DNA of 64,000 nucleotides from Guadua angustifolia (taxonomy: Eukaryota > Streptophyta > Magnoliopsida > Poales > Poaceae), in the NCBI GenBank assembly GCA_036346375.1, contig CM070511.1, forward strand, positions 5,084,001-5,148,000, read 5' to 3'. A model generated the notes under the pieces. The model was not told the origin of the DNA. It saw only the letters and a program-made list of their open reading frames with translations, and made no database searches. Below, in pieces: positions 20,181-31,678 of the stretch. Each line of letters begins with the position of its first letter. Positions within the stretch are counted from its first letter, which is position 1. A program made the translations under genes and the position numbers.

Positions 20181-23100
20181 ATTCATTAGTAAATAATTGT
20201 TATCATCTAGAGCGAAATAGTCCTGTTTATCGAATTCATCACACATAATTACAAATATGCCATTTCTATGATGGATTGGGTCTTTTCGAGTAATAGCATG
20301 AGCATCTAGATAGAATATTTAGGCATAAATTTATTCATTATCTCAAAGGGTAGAGAATTTGATTTATGCTTACATTAGTAGTTTGTGTTTTGGTAGAAAT
20401 TTCAAATTTCTTTCATCATATACGCTTGTTACTCGGAACCTATTATGTGTTTGGGTCTTGGTGACCCGCTCCAACGATCACAATATCTGATTCAACTTAA
20501 AACCGGAAATCATATTTATAAATAGCATGGAAGGTACTTATCTTGGGAAACTAATCTAATATCCGGGTCCATTTATCACTTTTTTGGTCGATTGCATGTA
20601 TGTCTGAAATTTATGGCATCAAATTTAGTAACAATGGCAAGTCTATGCTTTTGACAACTCACAACCATATATATATATTGGATGCAAATGGAGGGGATAA
20701 GGTCAGTTAGCGCTATCATTGCAAAATTTTGCTTTAGATATTAAACTATGAAGTGCATGATTTCCTCTAATTTTGTTATTAACATCCTCACAACCTTTTT
20801 ATTAATTTTTTACTAATTAATATTTGTCTGTTAATTTGCAGAGGTATGACTTTAGAACTGTCTCCCAACATAATGACTGAAGCCAATTTCTCTTCAAATG
20901 GTCAATATGCAATTTTAGGAAATGGTATATATTATTGTCGTTTTTCCATTTCCCTGACATCTATATTACAACATATTCTAATATGTACTGGTTCTAACAA
21001 AAATTACCCATAGGTTTCTCTGCATATGTACTTAGAACTTCAAAATTTTAAAGTACATCTAACCTTTGCCTTTTGTTATTGTTGCATCTATACCTCGAGA
21101 ACTTACAATAATCATCAAGATGTTCTTCACTATCACTTTTGCATTTGACCAATGACCAAACATCGGAATATCAATATTTTTACAAAGATGAGAAAAGTTC
21201 TCATCGTTTTTTGTGTCCACTAAAAAATATAGCGGATGATCATTTTTTGATATGGTGGTATATTTTCGTTTGACAAATCGCATCGAATCTAAATCTCGTT
21301 GGACATGACAAACCCATTTGAAAGATGTCAGTGTGATTTCTTACAGCTTTCGTGTATGTCCGATATTAACGCTGCTAATCACAGAATATGCGTAACCCAA
21401 TATTACACACACACCTACCTCGGTGATTGGCTATATATTGCTGCTCTTTCCTCCGATCCTACCATTGCAAAGACTCAATCGCACCTTGTCATCTCGAAGG
21501 TGGTCCTAAATTTGCCGACTTTTCTTAGTATAATCGTTCTTTTCTTGCAGACCACAATTTGTTTTGAAATTTTGATAGGTATTGTGCTCTACACTTTCTT
21601 TTTTCCCCTTCTTTAGCTTCTATCTCGGTTGGGAATTTTTCAGTCTTTTGAGAGGAATAAGAGGCTATGTGTGTTGATGACATGACTGATTGTTTCTGTA
21701 GTGGCTCATCACAATGGTGAGCGACCATTGTCTAGGATCGCGATCAAGAGGACGACGCTCATCGTCCATGAGTAGAGCATATGTCGGGCGCCCCTTTGAT
21801 TCTTGGACTCAAGGTTAGCCCCTAATCCCCTGCATCGTTGTATATCGGTTGTACAATTATGGTTTCTGACAATACTTTGGGGGCATCTCATAATTATAAT
21901 GCTCCAAGGCCGAGATAGTGAATGGGTAAAAGCACAGCTTTTTCATTTCATCCAAATGTCTACAATGGTGATTGCGTTGGTATTTTCTCTCTCCTGAATT
22001 TAGGTAAAACTATTGGGAAATTTACATTTCGACAAATTGATTGCATGCATGAATAAATCCAATTATGCATTTTAATTGAATTTTTAGTCTTGCTGTCTGT
22101 CGACCTGAAAATGCGGGAAGATATCCCCAAGTGCGATGTACAATCACCTATCACTTATGTTCCAATTAATTGATCTTCACTATAATTCATTGTTAGGATT
22201 CAAACTTCATGACGTGTTCTTTCGGTTATTGTATTTTCCTCGATATTGATGCGGTATCAAATTGGAAGCTTTAAAAATGATGGCTGCAATAATAAGTCTA
22301 AAAATGGACACTTGAAACTTCAATCGATCAACCGAGAGGAAGGTTTATCATTCGGGATTGTTACGGAGGCCTCTTGAAGGTAAGATCATACCGTATTTTC
22401 TCAACTTCTCTACATAATAGCAACTCCAAGGTAATTATGAAAATGCATTTCCTCTTTTTCTCCAGTGCAGAAAAAACTTACTCCTGTAACAACCGAAGAT
22501 GATTTCTATCTCACACAAGGTCGCATTTACGAACCCAAAGACACCTGTTTACCCACATTTGGTACAGGGGAAGTCTTTGAATGAAGTAAGCTTGCCTATC
22601 AATACAAGCTAATTAATTTATTCTCTGTGTGCCATTTACTACTTACGCCCTGTAGAATGATTCTTATTTAACAAACACAATAAAAGAAACACAACCGCAT
22701 GTATCACACTGGACCACTCGATTCATGTTTAATCAGTGCTAATTACACTACGTAATGTATCCATATATACAGCACCATCGCCGACTTTATGTGCATTCTA
22801 ACTGCCTAATCCTCTCATCTTTGTGCTTATTACTTATACGCATCCAACAGCCACCTTACAATCTGTTGCCTTCTTTAGTCCATGTCTGCGATTAGATGAT
22901 GATCCGTCTGGTCGTGCAAGTAAGAACACACTTCTTATAAAAGTTACCACATAGTTATATTTCTCTACACATATGTATCCTTATGTCATTATCAGCTCAA
23001 TGTCTATTCTAGGTTTTAGTTTGGTACTGCACTACTCAATTTCGTGTGGTTTTAATAGTACACATACTTGATTCTCCACACACCAAGTTATGATGAAACA

Positions 23101-23639
23101 TGGCAAATAGAGAGAAACTGCCGAATTTTGCATGTTAGAAGCATGACATGTAAATGATTTCCACCTTACACTTTCGAATGTCTTGCAGAAGAACCTAACC
23201 ACTTGAAAAGTGATTTGTTTGTTATTACTGGGTCCAGTTCTGTCGGCTGATATCTCCAGCTCTGACCTATAGCATCAACTCCAGCTCTGTTGGCTGATAT
23301 CTCTCAAGAAGTTCCTGCATCTCTCAAGGTTTATTCTTATTCCTCACTTTGTTTTTTGATCTGCACATTGTTTTATGTACATATATATAGCTTTTTATTA
23401 TTAATATTTACATTGTCTAACATCTTTCTACCTTCATAGTTTTATCTCTAATTCGTATATATTTCATTCTGTAAGACATTACTTACATACAACCCAAAAA
23501 AACTGTTTTGTTATAGATTACATAACCAAACAATCATCACGCCTCACATTTTAATTTGATCATAATATTTATGATAGAGTCTATCCATGATACAGACCAA
23601 GCTTCACTTATTTATACATGCATCTTCTCATTATCTTAA

Positions 23640-23654
23640 CACACACACACACAC

Positions 23655-23686
<32 letters not shown>

Positions 23687-23687
23687 C
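23640..23687 (+). repeat. Microsatellite (AC)n followed by (AT)n
   Basis: A run of AC dinucleotides is followed by CATATGTATAT and about ten AT units. It is a simple repeat, likely length-variable. Confidence 0.95.
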
Positions 23688-24284
23688 AAATACCGAAGAA
23701 AAAACTTGGAGCCACCACGATTCATCTCGTGAACACATACATCACCCTGTGGCCGACTAAAATGAATTATGTAACTCCGGCTCTTATTACTCACCCTTCA
23801 CTATTATTGTTGCCAGATCTCACTTCTATTGCTTATGGATATTATCTACTAGACGATCTTCACTCAAGAGATAATTAGGTGCTAATGATCCGAGATCTGT
23901 GCTGCCAAAGACCCTACAGAGTTATGTTTCCATTCATATACACCTGCATACTATCTCAGAGTCATCTCTAATAGAGTATTGACATAGCTTGCGTTTACAC
24001 ATATGATCTCAAAGATTATCACAGGAAAAACCGTTAAGAGAAAATTGCTAGGGACAAAGCACACGGTTCGAGAGTAAATAAGGTAGATTCATAAATGATC
24101 TTTTTCTTATTACATACATTCTTATTTATTATCCTTCATTAAAGCACCTCCAAGCGTTCTCTACTCATCACAGGACCTAGATTTCTTAAGCTCTCACGAA
24201 CCCTATTTTGTCTTCTTCGGCAACAAAATGTGCTATGTATACCTTAAATCTTGTATATACCTATGGCTTTAAGTCTTTTAAGCG

Positions 24285-24960
24285 TATTTTGGTCATTGTA
24301 ATATTAATCTCTCTAATAGTCGCCTTTTCTTACACTTTTAGCTCACCGCACCAATAGTCAACGTCTTTTGTCAGTCAGCTTTATTTTGCTATATGATATT
24401 GCAATCATATACTACGTGCTGAATTATACTTTATCCATATCTTTGACTATACTTATTGATTATTTCATAACCTACCTGTACTGGAATAAAGTACATGCTT
24501 CCAAAATAACATGTACAATAGGTTTCAGCCAAAAAAACTTATATTTGGCATCCCTTACAGACTCTACCTTGATTCATTTCACTTAGCCTGAGCCGAGAAT
24601 AATACAGAACTCTTGATTTCTTTCCTGCTCTATTAATCCTGATCATACATACAATTATAGCTACGTCTTTTGACATATTTCCATCTTTGTAATATCAACA
24701 TTTGCTGACTATATTTCTTATCCTTCTAGCTCACTGCGGTAATAACTATCATCCTTTTACTATCAATTTAGTTCTGCTCTATTATATTATGCCAGTATAC
24801 TTCCTGCTAAATGCTTAATGACCCTGTTGCTTATTCCTGTACCTGGTTATACTTTATCCATGTAATTAATTATGCTTATCGATAAACCCTATTAGTTTAC
24901 CAGATTCTGATATAGAATCTAACATATTCTAAATCGATAAATCTATGACTCTCCTTCATT
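24285..24960 (+). repeat. Old direct duplication in AT-rich DNA
   Basis: Segments at about 24290-24470 and 24680-24890 share TTGTAATATYAA, TTCTAGCTCACYGC, GTAATA/CAATAG followed by TCAACTTTATTT-like runs, and TATACTTTATCCATRT followed by GACTATRCTTATYGAT. Order and spacing are similar with many changes, so this is an ancient tandem duplication or two copies of one repeat. Confidence 0.5.
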
Positions 24961-25598
24961 TGATTTTTTACTTAGAATGGACCAACAATTTCACAGAACT
25001 CTTTGTTTCTTTCTCAATATATTATCTTGCAGCAAAACAACCAACATCGAATCATCTATATATTTTGTCCTGTTCTTTTGCATCGACCAGATCCTACATT
25101 TCATCTAACCAAATCTTACTATCTCGCTCTCTTATACAAGATATGTCTTAGCCAATAAGAAATAACGCTCCTTCTAGATGTTCCTTCTTTACTGCACATT
25201 CCATAGCTGATGATTTAGTCAAACAAAACTAGCCTAATCTTATTACTAACCTGTCACATTCATTCTAAAATATGGATTATATACAATAATATACACAGAG
25301 CTAATATTAATTTCTATATTTCTGATTTAGCCTTCCATAGCACGATAAATGGCCCCCCAGACTAGGATCTTTTTAGCCAATCATCCATACCTTATCTCAT
25401 ATAAACATCGATATCGGCCTAACGCCGGGTTCTTTACCCAACATCAATTTCTTGGTCAATTGACACCTACATGTATACAAACGCTCTTAACTTATATTCA
25501 GATATATGTATGGCATAGCCACAAAAACTACCTAGTTACATTTGTACATGCGAATTGCTATCACGCAAGGAGGGAGTTGGCAGCATTGAACATTGTTT

Positions 25599-26357
25599 TG
25601 TCAGGCCGCTACTGGGGGCAGTGGTGCGCCGCCGCCCTGGGCCCTCAAAGTCATGGAGTCCCCAGGCATGCAACTACACATGGGTTTTTGGTCAACTCGA
25701 ACAGTAGTAGGGGAAGTAGTCGACGCCGAGGAGGAAGAACTTGAGCGTCGCGAACGCACGCCTGAAACCTTATTGCCGCCTCGTGCGGGTTCTCGCAATG
25801 ATGCCGGTTCGGAGATCCGCTCTCCTTGCCTCGCGGTGCAGCAGAGGAAGGTCGATGAAGAACAAGTGCGTGGCGAACACAACACAATACGATATATGAG
25901 CGGCGCAATAGACAAAAGTTCCATCACATGCGGGCGTCTCGATTTTATAGCCTCGCACCGATGCCGGTCAATAAATTGGTATTACGGCACCATTATCGCT
26001 AATAGCTTGAGGTCATTCAAATAGATTTGTTTCAATTGGCGCCATATAATGGCAATTGGCGGCGCCATAATGGAGAAAGAAAATTAAAAAGAATTTAATA
26101 CGTGCGAGAATTTAATCTCGGCTAAAGTCACAAGTCACGTGGGAAAACACGCGGAAATACACGGTATTGCGAAATACGCTGCAGCGCTGCAGTGTGACTT
26201 TAGCCGTGCTCCTCACCCTCCATATGTCTCATTACAAGGCATGGTGGGAGTTCTCCCTTTTAAACTGGTGTTCTCCTCTCTCAGTTAGCAATATGGTACT
26301 AATCTTTGTAGCTTTGGCATTAGAGATAAATGGGCCACTTGGACCTCATTTCTAACA
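25599..26357 (-). mobile_element. LTR-like element (minus strand) abutting RBBP6-like copy 2
   Basis: The right border is TTTCTAACA at 26357, i.e. TGTTAGAAATGAGG on the minus strand. This start is shared with the solo LTR at 29274-30192 (GTTAGAAATTGG). A TATAAAA box on the minus strand lies at about 25943-25949. The GTAGTCGACG/CCTTATTGCCGCC blocks near 25717-25785 resemble those near 29487-29552, so both belong to one LTR family. The left end is uncertain; TGTCAGG at 25599 is only a candidate. No primer site or coding region is seen. Confidence 0.6.
25943..25949 (-). promoter_or_regulatory. TATA box of the minus-strand LTR-like element
   Basis: The minus strand reads GAGGCTATAAAATCGAGA. Distance from the LTR start at 26357 is about 410 bases, comparable to the matching box in the related LTR at 29274-30192. 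Confidence 0.5.
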
Positions 26358-27630
26358 TTTCATTCAGCATTGCCCAATGGAAAGGAAGACACCTCCACCT
26401 GGCTATATCTGTCGCAAATGTGGGATCCTAGGGCACTTTTTTCATCATTGCCCCAAGTATGTTGATCGGAATTATGGCTCCAAAAGAACAACCTGTTCGC
26501 TTGTTCCAGTAGTATCTCTGATCTTTGCTGATGGCATCCCAACAGAACTTGCCCCACTCATGTCTAGCAGTGTTGGTGATGACCTGCCACTAGAACTCCA
26601 CTGCCCACTGTGCAAGAAGGTTATGACTGATGCAGTGCCGACAAGCAGGTAATGTTTTGATATTTTCTGTGATAAATGCAAGTGGCCAAAAGTTTGTAAA
26701 TTTGATTCCGGATGCATCCTTAAATTCTATTGATAATCACTGCAATATTTTCTGTTCAGATTTGGATTGCATTAGTTGTACCCCAAATTTGATTCTATTA
26801 TAGGTAGTGTAGTTGCATACCGAATGAAAAATTACCCCACATGTTTATTTGTCCTCAGGCATTCGAGACTACATTATTGCCGAATCGAAGTGTGTTTGTG
26901 GTATCAAAACAGTTGCAGATGACCTTATTCCCAATCAAACCCTTGGGTGTACAATCACCAGCTTGTTGTCATCAAGGGCTAGTGGTTTTTCAAGTGGTTC
27001 AGGGAAACCGATAAGCTCTGTTGATAGCAATTTAGGTGGCAAATCTCGGAGCTTCACTCCTTCTGCGGTGTTGAAAGGGGACAAGAAGCATCATATGGAC
27101 AACCTGCCACCAGTTACTCCTGAAGGTGGTCACCTGATTACAGCAGGAAGCAATCCGGCAGACATTCAAGAGAAATTGACACATTCTGAGGTCAAGAGCA
27201 AAACTGGAGAATCTTCAAGACCATCAGTGAAGAAGACTGTACATGCAAGGCAATCCAACGCCTATATCTTACCTGTATTTCAACATTGACTATTTCTCCT
27301 GTTAGTTCCTTTAGTGGGGAATTCCCAACCAGAGTTCACCAAGCTTCTGCACATGCAAGGCAAGCTGAAAGCCCCAGAGATGCTGGTGTGCAATCTCGTC
27401 AATCAGAATGTTATTATTCATCCACCTCAACTCGCAAAGGAATGTCCAGGAGCAGAGCCAGATCAGGTTCAGAGATGAGGGACAGCGAGTGGCATAGCTT
27501 TGATTGCCATGACCACGATGAGGAGCATCGCAGTAGGAAGAAGATGGTTACATCTCCTGCAAGGAGTCCAAGGGATGGTTTGTCAGCATGGGAGCTGGAA
27601 TTCCAGGTACTCCAGGAGGCTGGTGTATGA
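26358..27630 (+). pseudogene. RBBP6/PQT3-like gene, copy 2 (3' half)
   Basis: 26358-27241 repeats 17331-18215 with few differences. It starts inside the second zinc knuckle, exactly at the LTR border. It keeps one full CCHC knuckle (CRKCGILGHFFHHCP), the RING start, a GC-AG intron (26678-26858) and the block 26859-27241. A TAA at about 26650 replaces the first Cys codon of the RCC pair in the RING, so the domain is broken. Beyond the shared part it continues with a Ser/Arg-rich C-terminal block (27310-27630, with SRSRARSGSEMRDSEW and RSRKKMVTSPARSPRDG), which fits the RS-like tails of this family. A stop at 27628 is followed by a 3'UTR-like region. Confidence 0.75.
26678..26858 (+). other. 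GC-AG intron in the RING region, copy 2
   Basis: Same donor (AAAT then GCAAGT) and acceptor (TCCTCAG) as copy 1, with 181 bp in both. Kept through the duplication. Confidence 0.65.
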
Positions 27631-28443
27631 TGAGGATTCAAGTGATCAGGTGGGCAACTTCAAGCGAACATTGTAATGTAGATCATCGCCTGCGGTTTGT
27701 TACAAGCTCTGTTCTGAATGTTGGAACTTTCTGAAGAATTGTCATTGTGAATCTCTGGTGCTTGCTGACTGATACTCGTTACATGTGATGTGATACTGCG
27801 ATTGTATTCCGTAGAGGAACCAGGACTTGCTGTTTTTTGAGCATGTCAGGATGTAATCAATCAATGGCTCGCTGAGTTATTAATGCTAGTGAGCATTTCT
27901 GGCTGTTTTATCTGTAACTAGGACTAGGAGTATGTTACTGCAAAGATCAATGAGCTGATTCTCATTCCAGAACTGTGACCTTGAACTATAGAAGCATGTC
28001 TGGCCATTTGCTCCACTTTTATTTCTGCTCTATTTCTGATTGGCTAACTGATAGTCCAACAACTCTGCATCTGATTAATGATTCAGACAACGGTGAGGAA
28101 GGGGAAGGGAAATGGAGAAATTACATCATTGCACAGAGTTAATGTCTGGAACTTGGCTGCTCCTGAATATCATTCTCTTGATGCAAACATATTCACCTTT
28201 AGACCTCGTAGTACTTTAGTGAAAATCAGCATTCATGATGCAAATAGAGAACTGAGCTGTTTGTTTCACTTAATTTCGAATGTGGTTCTGCAGCCCATCC
28301 CGGCGCATGCATGCATGGGATTAACTTATAGCACAGATGCAATAATATCTGTATTGCTAGCAATCCGGTAGTGTATGTGATCCTACAGCTCGATTTTGTC
28401 AGAAAAATGCATCAATCTTACCTTGCCCACCTTTCTGAGACTT
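27631..28443 (+). other. 3' flank / UTR-like region of RBBP6-like copy 2
   Basis: No domain is visible. The sequence is T-rich and UTR-like. The part at about 27818-27965 (AGGAACCAGGACTTG to CAATGAGCTG) recurs in diverged form at about 29112-29256. No clear AATAAA signal stands out. Confidence 0.4.
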
Positions 28444-28752
28444 TTTTTTGTTTTTTGAAACCAAGATACACTAGTCTCAAGAGGGGCATCACCAACACCT
28501 TAAAGGTTCCCTAAACCAGCACCTCGAATGAAAACACCAACTACACCTAACCTATAAGGCAAAAATCTTATGGAGCAACAATAAAATCACCACCTACAAA
28601 CAATGAAGCCTATAGCTAGCTAACCATGAGGCAAAGCTCAAAACTGAAGAACCACGACTCTTACAGAAGCTTTTGATGTAGCCATCATCGCAATAGGGTG
28701 CTCACTGTGACGACAGCCATTCTGCGGTTCACCGTAGTGAACCCCACAGCAC
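28444..28752 (-). mobile_element. Poly(A)-tailed retroposon (SINE or truncated LINE)
   Basis: A 309 bp insertion starts with a poly-T run on the plus strand (a poly(A) tail on the minus strand). It is flanked by 15 bp direct repeats with one mismatch: ACCTTTCTGAGACTT at 28429-28443 and ACCTTCCTGAGACTT at 28753-28767. Long target duplications and an A tail are the hallmarks of LINE-driven retroposition. I see no good A and B boxes of a tRNA-type promoter, so a 5'-truncated LINE or a non-tRNA SINE are both open. Confidence 0.75.
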
Positions 28753-29111
28753 ACCTTCCTGAGACTTGATTCAAATCTATTCCCAGTTTGTGGTGGTCGT
28801 AACTGATGACAACGTGCTGCCGATCGAGAGGCCGATCATCAGTCCATCACACATGATATATAGCTGCAGATCAACGACTGAAAGCAACGATAGAAGCTGA
28901 GCAATGCCAAGACTGAATATACGCACACATCCACAGCCACAGGTAAGCGTCCACTGGAAGTAAGGCTTGAATGGCTCATATCGAAGTAGTGATCTGAAAC
29001 CTGATCGAAACTTGAATAACTGTCTACAATGATTGGATACACTGGAACTTTGCATTCAGTGAACCAGAGTCTTGTTGTGGGATACGATTGCCGGAACAGA
29101 GCATGTCTAAG

Positions 29112-29268
29112 AGGGATCGAGGACTGGTATATTTTTCTGCATGTCAGGATGTTTATCAATCGATGCCTTGTCTTACTCTAAATGCTTGTGAGCATTTCTG
29201 GCTCTGGTTTGTCTGTAACTTGACTTGAGTGTCCGTCTGCAAATACCAACGAGCTGTTTTGTTTCCCA
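29112..29268 (+). repeat. Diverged second copy of the RBBP6-like 3' flank
   Basis: Matches 27818-27965 in order: GAGGACTGGTAT/GAACCAGGACT, then GCATGTCAGGATGT, GTGAGCATTTCTGGCT, TCTGTAACT and AACGAGCTG/AATGAGCTG. Shows that this 3' region was duplicated locally, at an older date than the 885 bp exon duplication. Confidence 0.65.
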
Positions 29269-29273
29269 GAATT

Positions 29274-30192
29274 TGTTGAAAATAGGTACAATATTTTTAT
29301 TGTAGATTTTATATTGAGACAAAAATAATAAAAAATTAGAGATGCATAAAATAGCAGGTAATACATTGTACTTCAGAATATACTTAAAAATTGTATATTA
29401 ACAGAGTCGATTTATCACATGAACGACTTACAATTGAGCTTGCGGAAGAATAGGAAACAACGCAGCGCAGACACGGTCGTAGAAGTAGTCGATGTCGATG
29501 AAAAAGCAGAGCGGTCATGCTGATGCGCTACTCGGAAACCTTATTACCGCCCCATGTAGGTGAACACTGTGGCAATAGCTTGGAGATACCGCTCACCCTC
29601 CTTTATGGTGCATGTCAAGGAGGAAGAACGGCAAGGTTCAACAGTTCAACACAACAGTATAACACTTCAGAGATGGGGAGGAAGAATGGAGGAGGAATTC
29701 AGTGTCTCTATCCTGGATATCTCTAGGAGTTTATATAGACGTGTACCATTAACTGACCACATTATGTTAGTTAAATACGACAATTACTAGTAACTGATAG
29801 CATAATGTCAATTAACTCACTGGAAACTGATGGCGTTTATGTCAATTACACCGAATTAAAACAGATGTTTAAATCGCATTTAAACAGAATGAATAGAGAG
29901 ATAATTACAAAGTTTAGCAAAATAAAAGGTGAATTCAAAGTATCAGGAAACAAAAGGTGAATTCACAAGTCACGCAAATTTTCACGCGAAAATACGCAAA
30001 TGCGCGTGTGTGCGTGTGTACTTAGCCACTATCTACCCTATGCTATTCTCGTACCAAGTATCATTATTCAAGAATGGTAAGAACTCCATCTTTTAAATTG
30101 TCTTTCCTCCACTTGGTTAGAAAATATAGTACTAAACTATATATATGCTTTAGAATTAAAGAAAATAAATCACTCATAGGCCAATTTCTAAC
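29274..30192 (-). mobile_element. Solo LTR with GAATT target duplication
   Basis: The element runs from TGTTGAAAATAGG to TTTCTAAC. Its flanks are GAATT at 29269-29273 and GAATT at 30193-30197. On the minus strand it starts GTTAGAAATTGG, missing only the first T of the TG terminus. A TATATAAAC box on the minus strand lies near 29730-29738. Nothing of an internal retroelement region is present, so it is a solo LTR of 919 bp left by LTR recombination. Family shared with 25599-26357. Confidence 0.8.
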
Positions 30193-30195
30193 GAA

Positions 30196-31678
30196 TTAAC
30201 TTCCGAACATTGATGCATAGCTGCTGAAACATTTATGAACATTTCATATACAAAATATAGTGATATGGAAGTAATTTTGCTGATAATCTTGTATCTCAGA
30301 TGCATGTGATAAAGTATATCAGTGATCAAAAGGCAGCTTCTGGAATTAACGGTGATCCCTATTCACTTTGCAGGTGTCTTGCAGGCGAGCGCATCGTGTC
30401 GAACACAGGGCCAATTCTTGCCGCTCTAGCTAGTACTAGGATAGCTTCCGGCGTGCCACCCTGCGTCGTCGCTTTTCGTAAAAATAATTTCGTTTTTTTC
30501 GCTGATGTTTTTTTAAAAAAGCCATTGAGAAAACGAGTGAAACGGTTAAAAGAATATAAACGCTTTCTACGATCACGCTTAATCGAAAGGTCATTTTAGA
30601 GAAAATCGACGTAATGATCGAAATGCCACTATTTTTTCGGTATTTATCTAGGGTCCTTTAACAATTTTTTCCATCGGGTTCTTTTTAAACCGTGGAGGAA
30701 ACGCAAAAACGGTTGAAAGGATACAAGCGTATTTGCGATCATGATAAATCGAAAAGTCCTATTCGTAAAAAATAGATGGAATGATCCGAATGTCACTCGT
30801 TTTTTTGTATCTATTTAGAGTCTTCTAACGAAAAATCCGTGATTTTTCGAACCGAAGGTCCTCTTCGCTAAAAATGGAAAAAGGTCTATACGTAATTAAA
30901 AATTTTTAGGAGGACTAAAACACAAAAAATTTTGAGCCAAGTCACTGCTCGGCTCAAATCATCCGAGGCCGTTATTTTTGGTGTGGGCGTGACGTGGAGT
31001 GGCTCTCCTGCTGGGAACTTTTGCCACTTTAGTATATAGGGTATTATTTATTTTATTTAAAAATTATTTTAAATTTTAGGTGGATAAATTTAATTTTAAG
31101 TAAAATTTCTTTAAAAAGTTAATATTTTTAAAATAACAATATTTCATCGTATATTTTTCTATAAAAATTGTTACTTTTAAGAAAACTATATTTTTAAAAT
31201 AATTTTATTTCATTACATGGTTTTAAAAGGACTATATTTAATTACATATTTTTTCTATAAACTGATTATTTGCTCGGTATTCATACTCAACAAGTTTTTG
31301 CAACCTACTAAAAGAATTGGTCGATTAAAGTCTAGATTCAAAATTCTTTATCGATCGATAGAACCAAAACCTAAATATTAGCTAGATCGACACTTTCAAT
31401 TCGAGCTACATCATAATCCAAACTTACACAACAAGTATTTGCAACCTACTAAAAGAATTGATCGATTAAAATCTATATTCAAAATTCTTAATCGACCGAT
31501 GGAACCAAAACCTAAATTTGAGCTAGATCCACACCTTCAATGCGAGTTACATTACAATCTAAGCAAATTTTAAGTTTACACAGCAAGTTTTTGCAACTTA
31601 TTTAAAAAGATCGAGCTAGATCTCTACATTTATAATCTTTCATCGATCATAGGAAAAGATCAAATTTTCTTCATATAA
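30196..31678 (+). repeat. Tandem 1.5 kb unit, copy A
   Basis: Begins TTAACTTCCGAACATTGATG and is followed without a gap by copy B (31679-33181). The two match end to end with small indels, mostly in T and A runs. The first ~245 bases also occur upstream of the LEA gene at 33719-33960. A 99-codon open frame (30300-30599) is not conserved between copies beyond the shared start. The rest is AT-rich with AAACGGTTAAAAG- and TCGATTAAA-type motifs, and I do not recognise a protein. Confidence 0.9.

Larger units (their letters stand above)
20180..25590. other. AT-rich stretch without a recognised gene
   Basis: About 5.4 kb with no long open frame and no domain I can name on either strand. Several short open blocks end in intron-like signals, for example 22245-22383 before a GTAAGATC donor and 22470-22590 after a T-rich acceptor-like run. 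It could hold a very decayed gene or a transposon body. I looked for Helitron ends (TC at the left, a GC hairpin then CTAG/CTRR at the right) and found no convincing pair. Confidence 0.4.

Noticed and set aside
20180..25590. Helitron
   Set aside because: AT-rich body with gene-like fragments invited the idea, but no 5' TC plus 3' hairpin-CTRR pair and no Rep/helicase motif was found.
28078..28371. 97-codon frame downstream of RBBP6-like copy 2
   Set aside because: No domain, lies in UTR-like sequence and is not preserved in the duplicated 3' flank.
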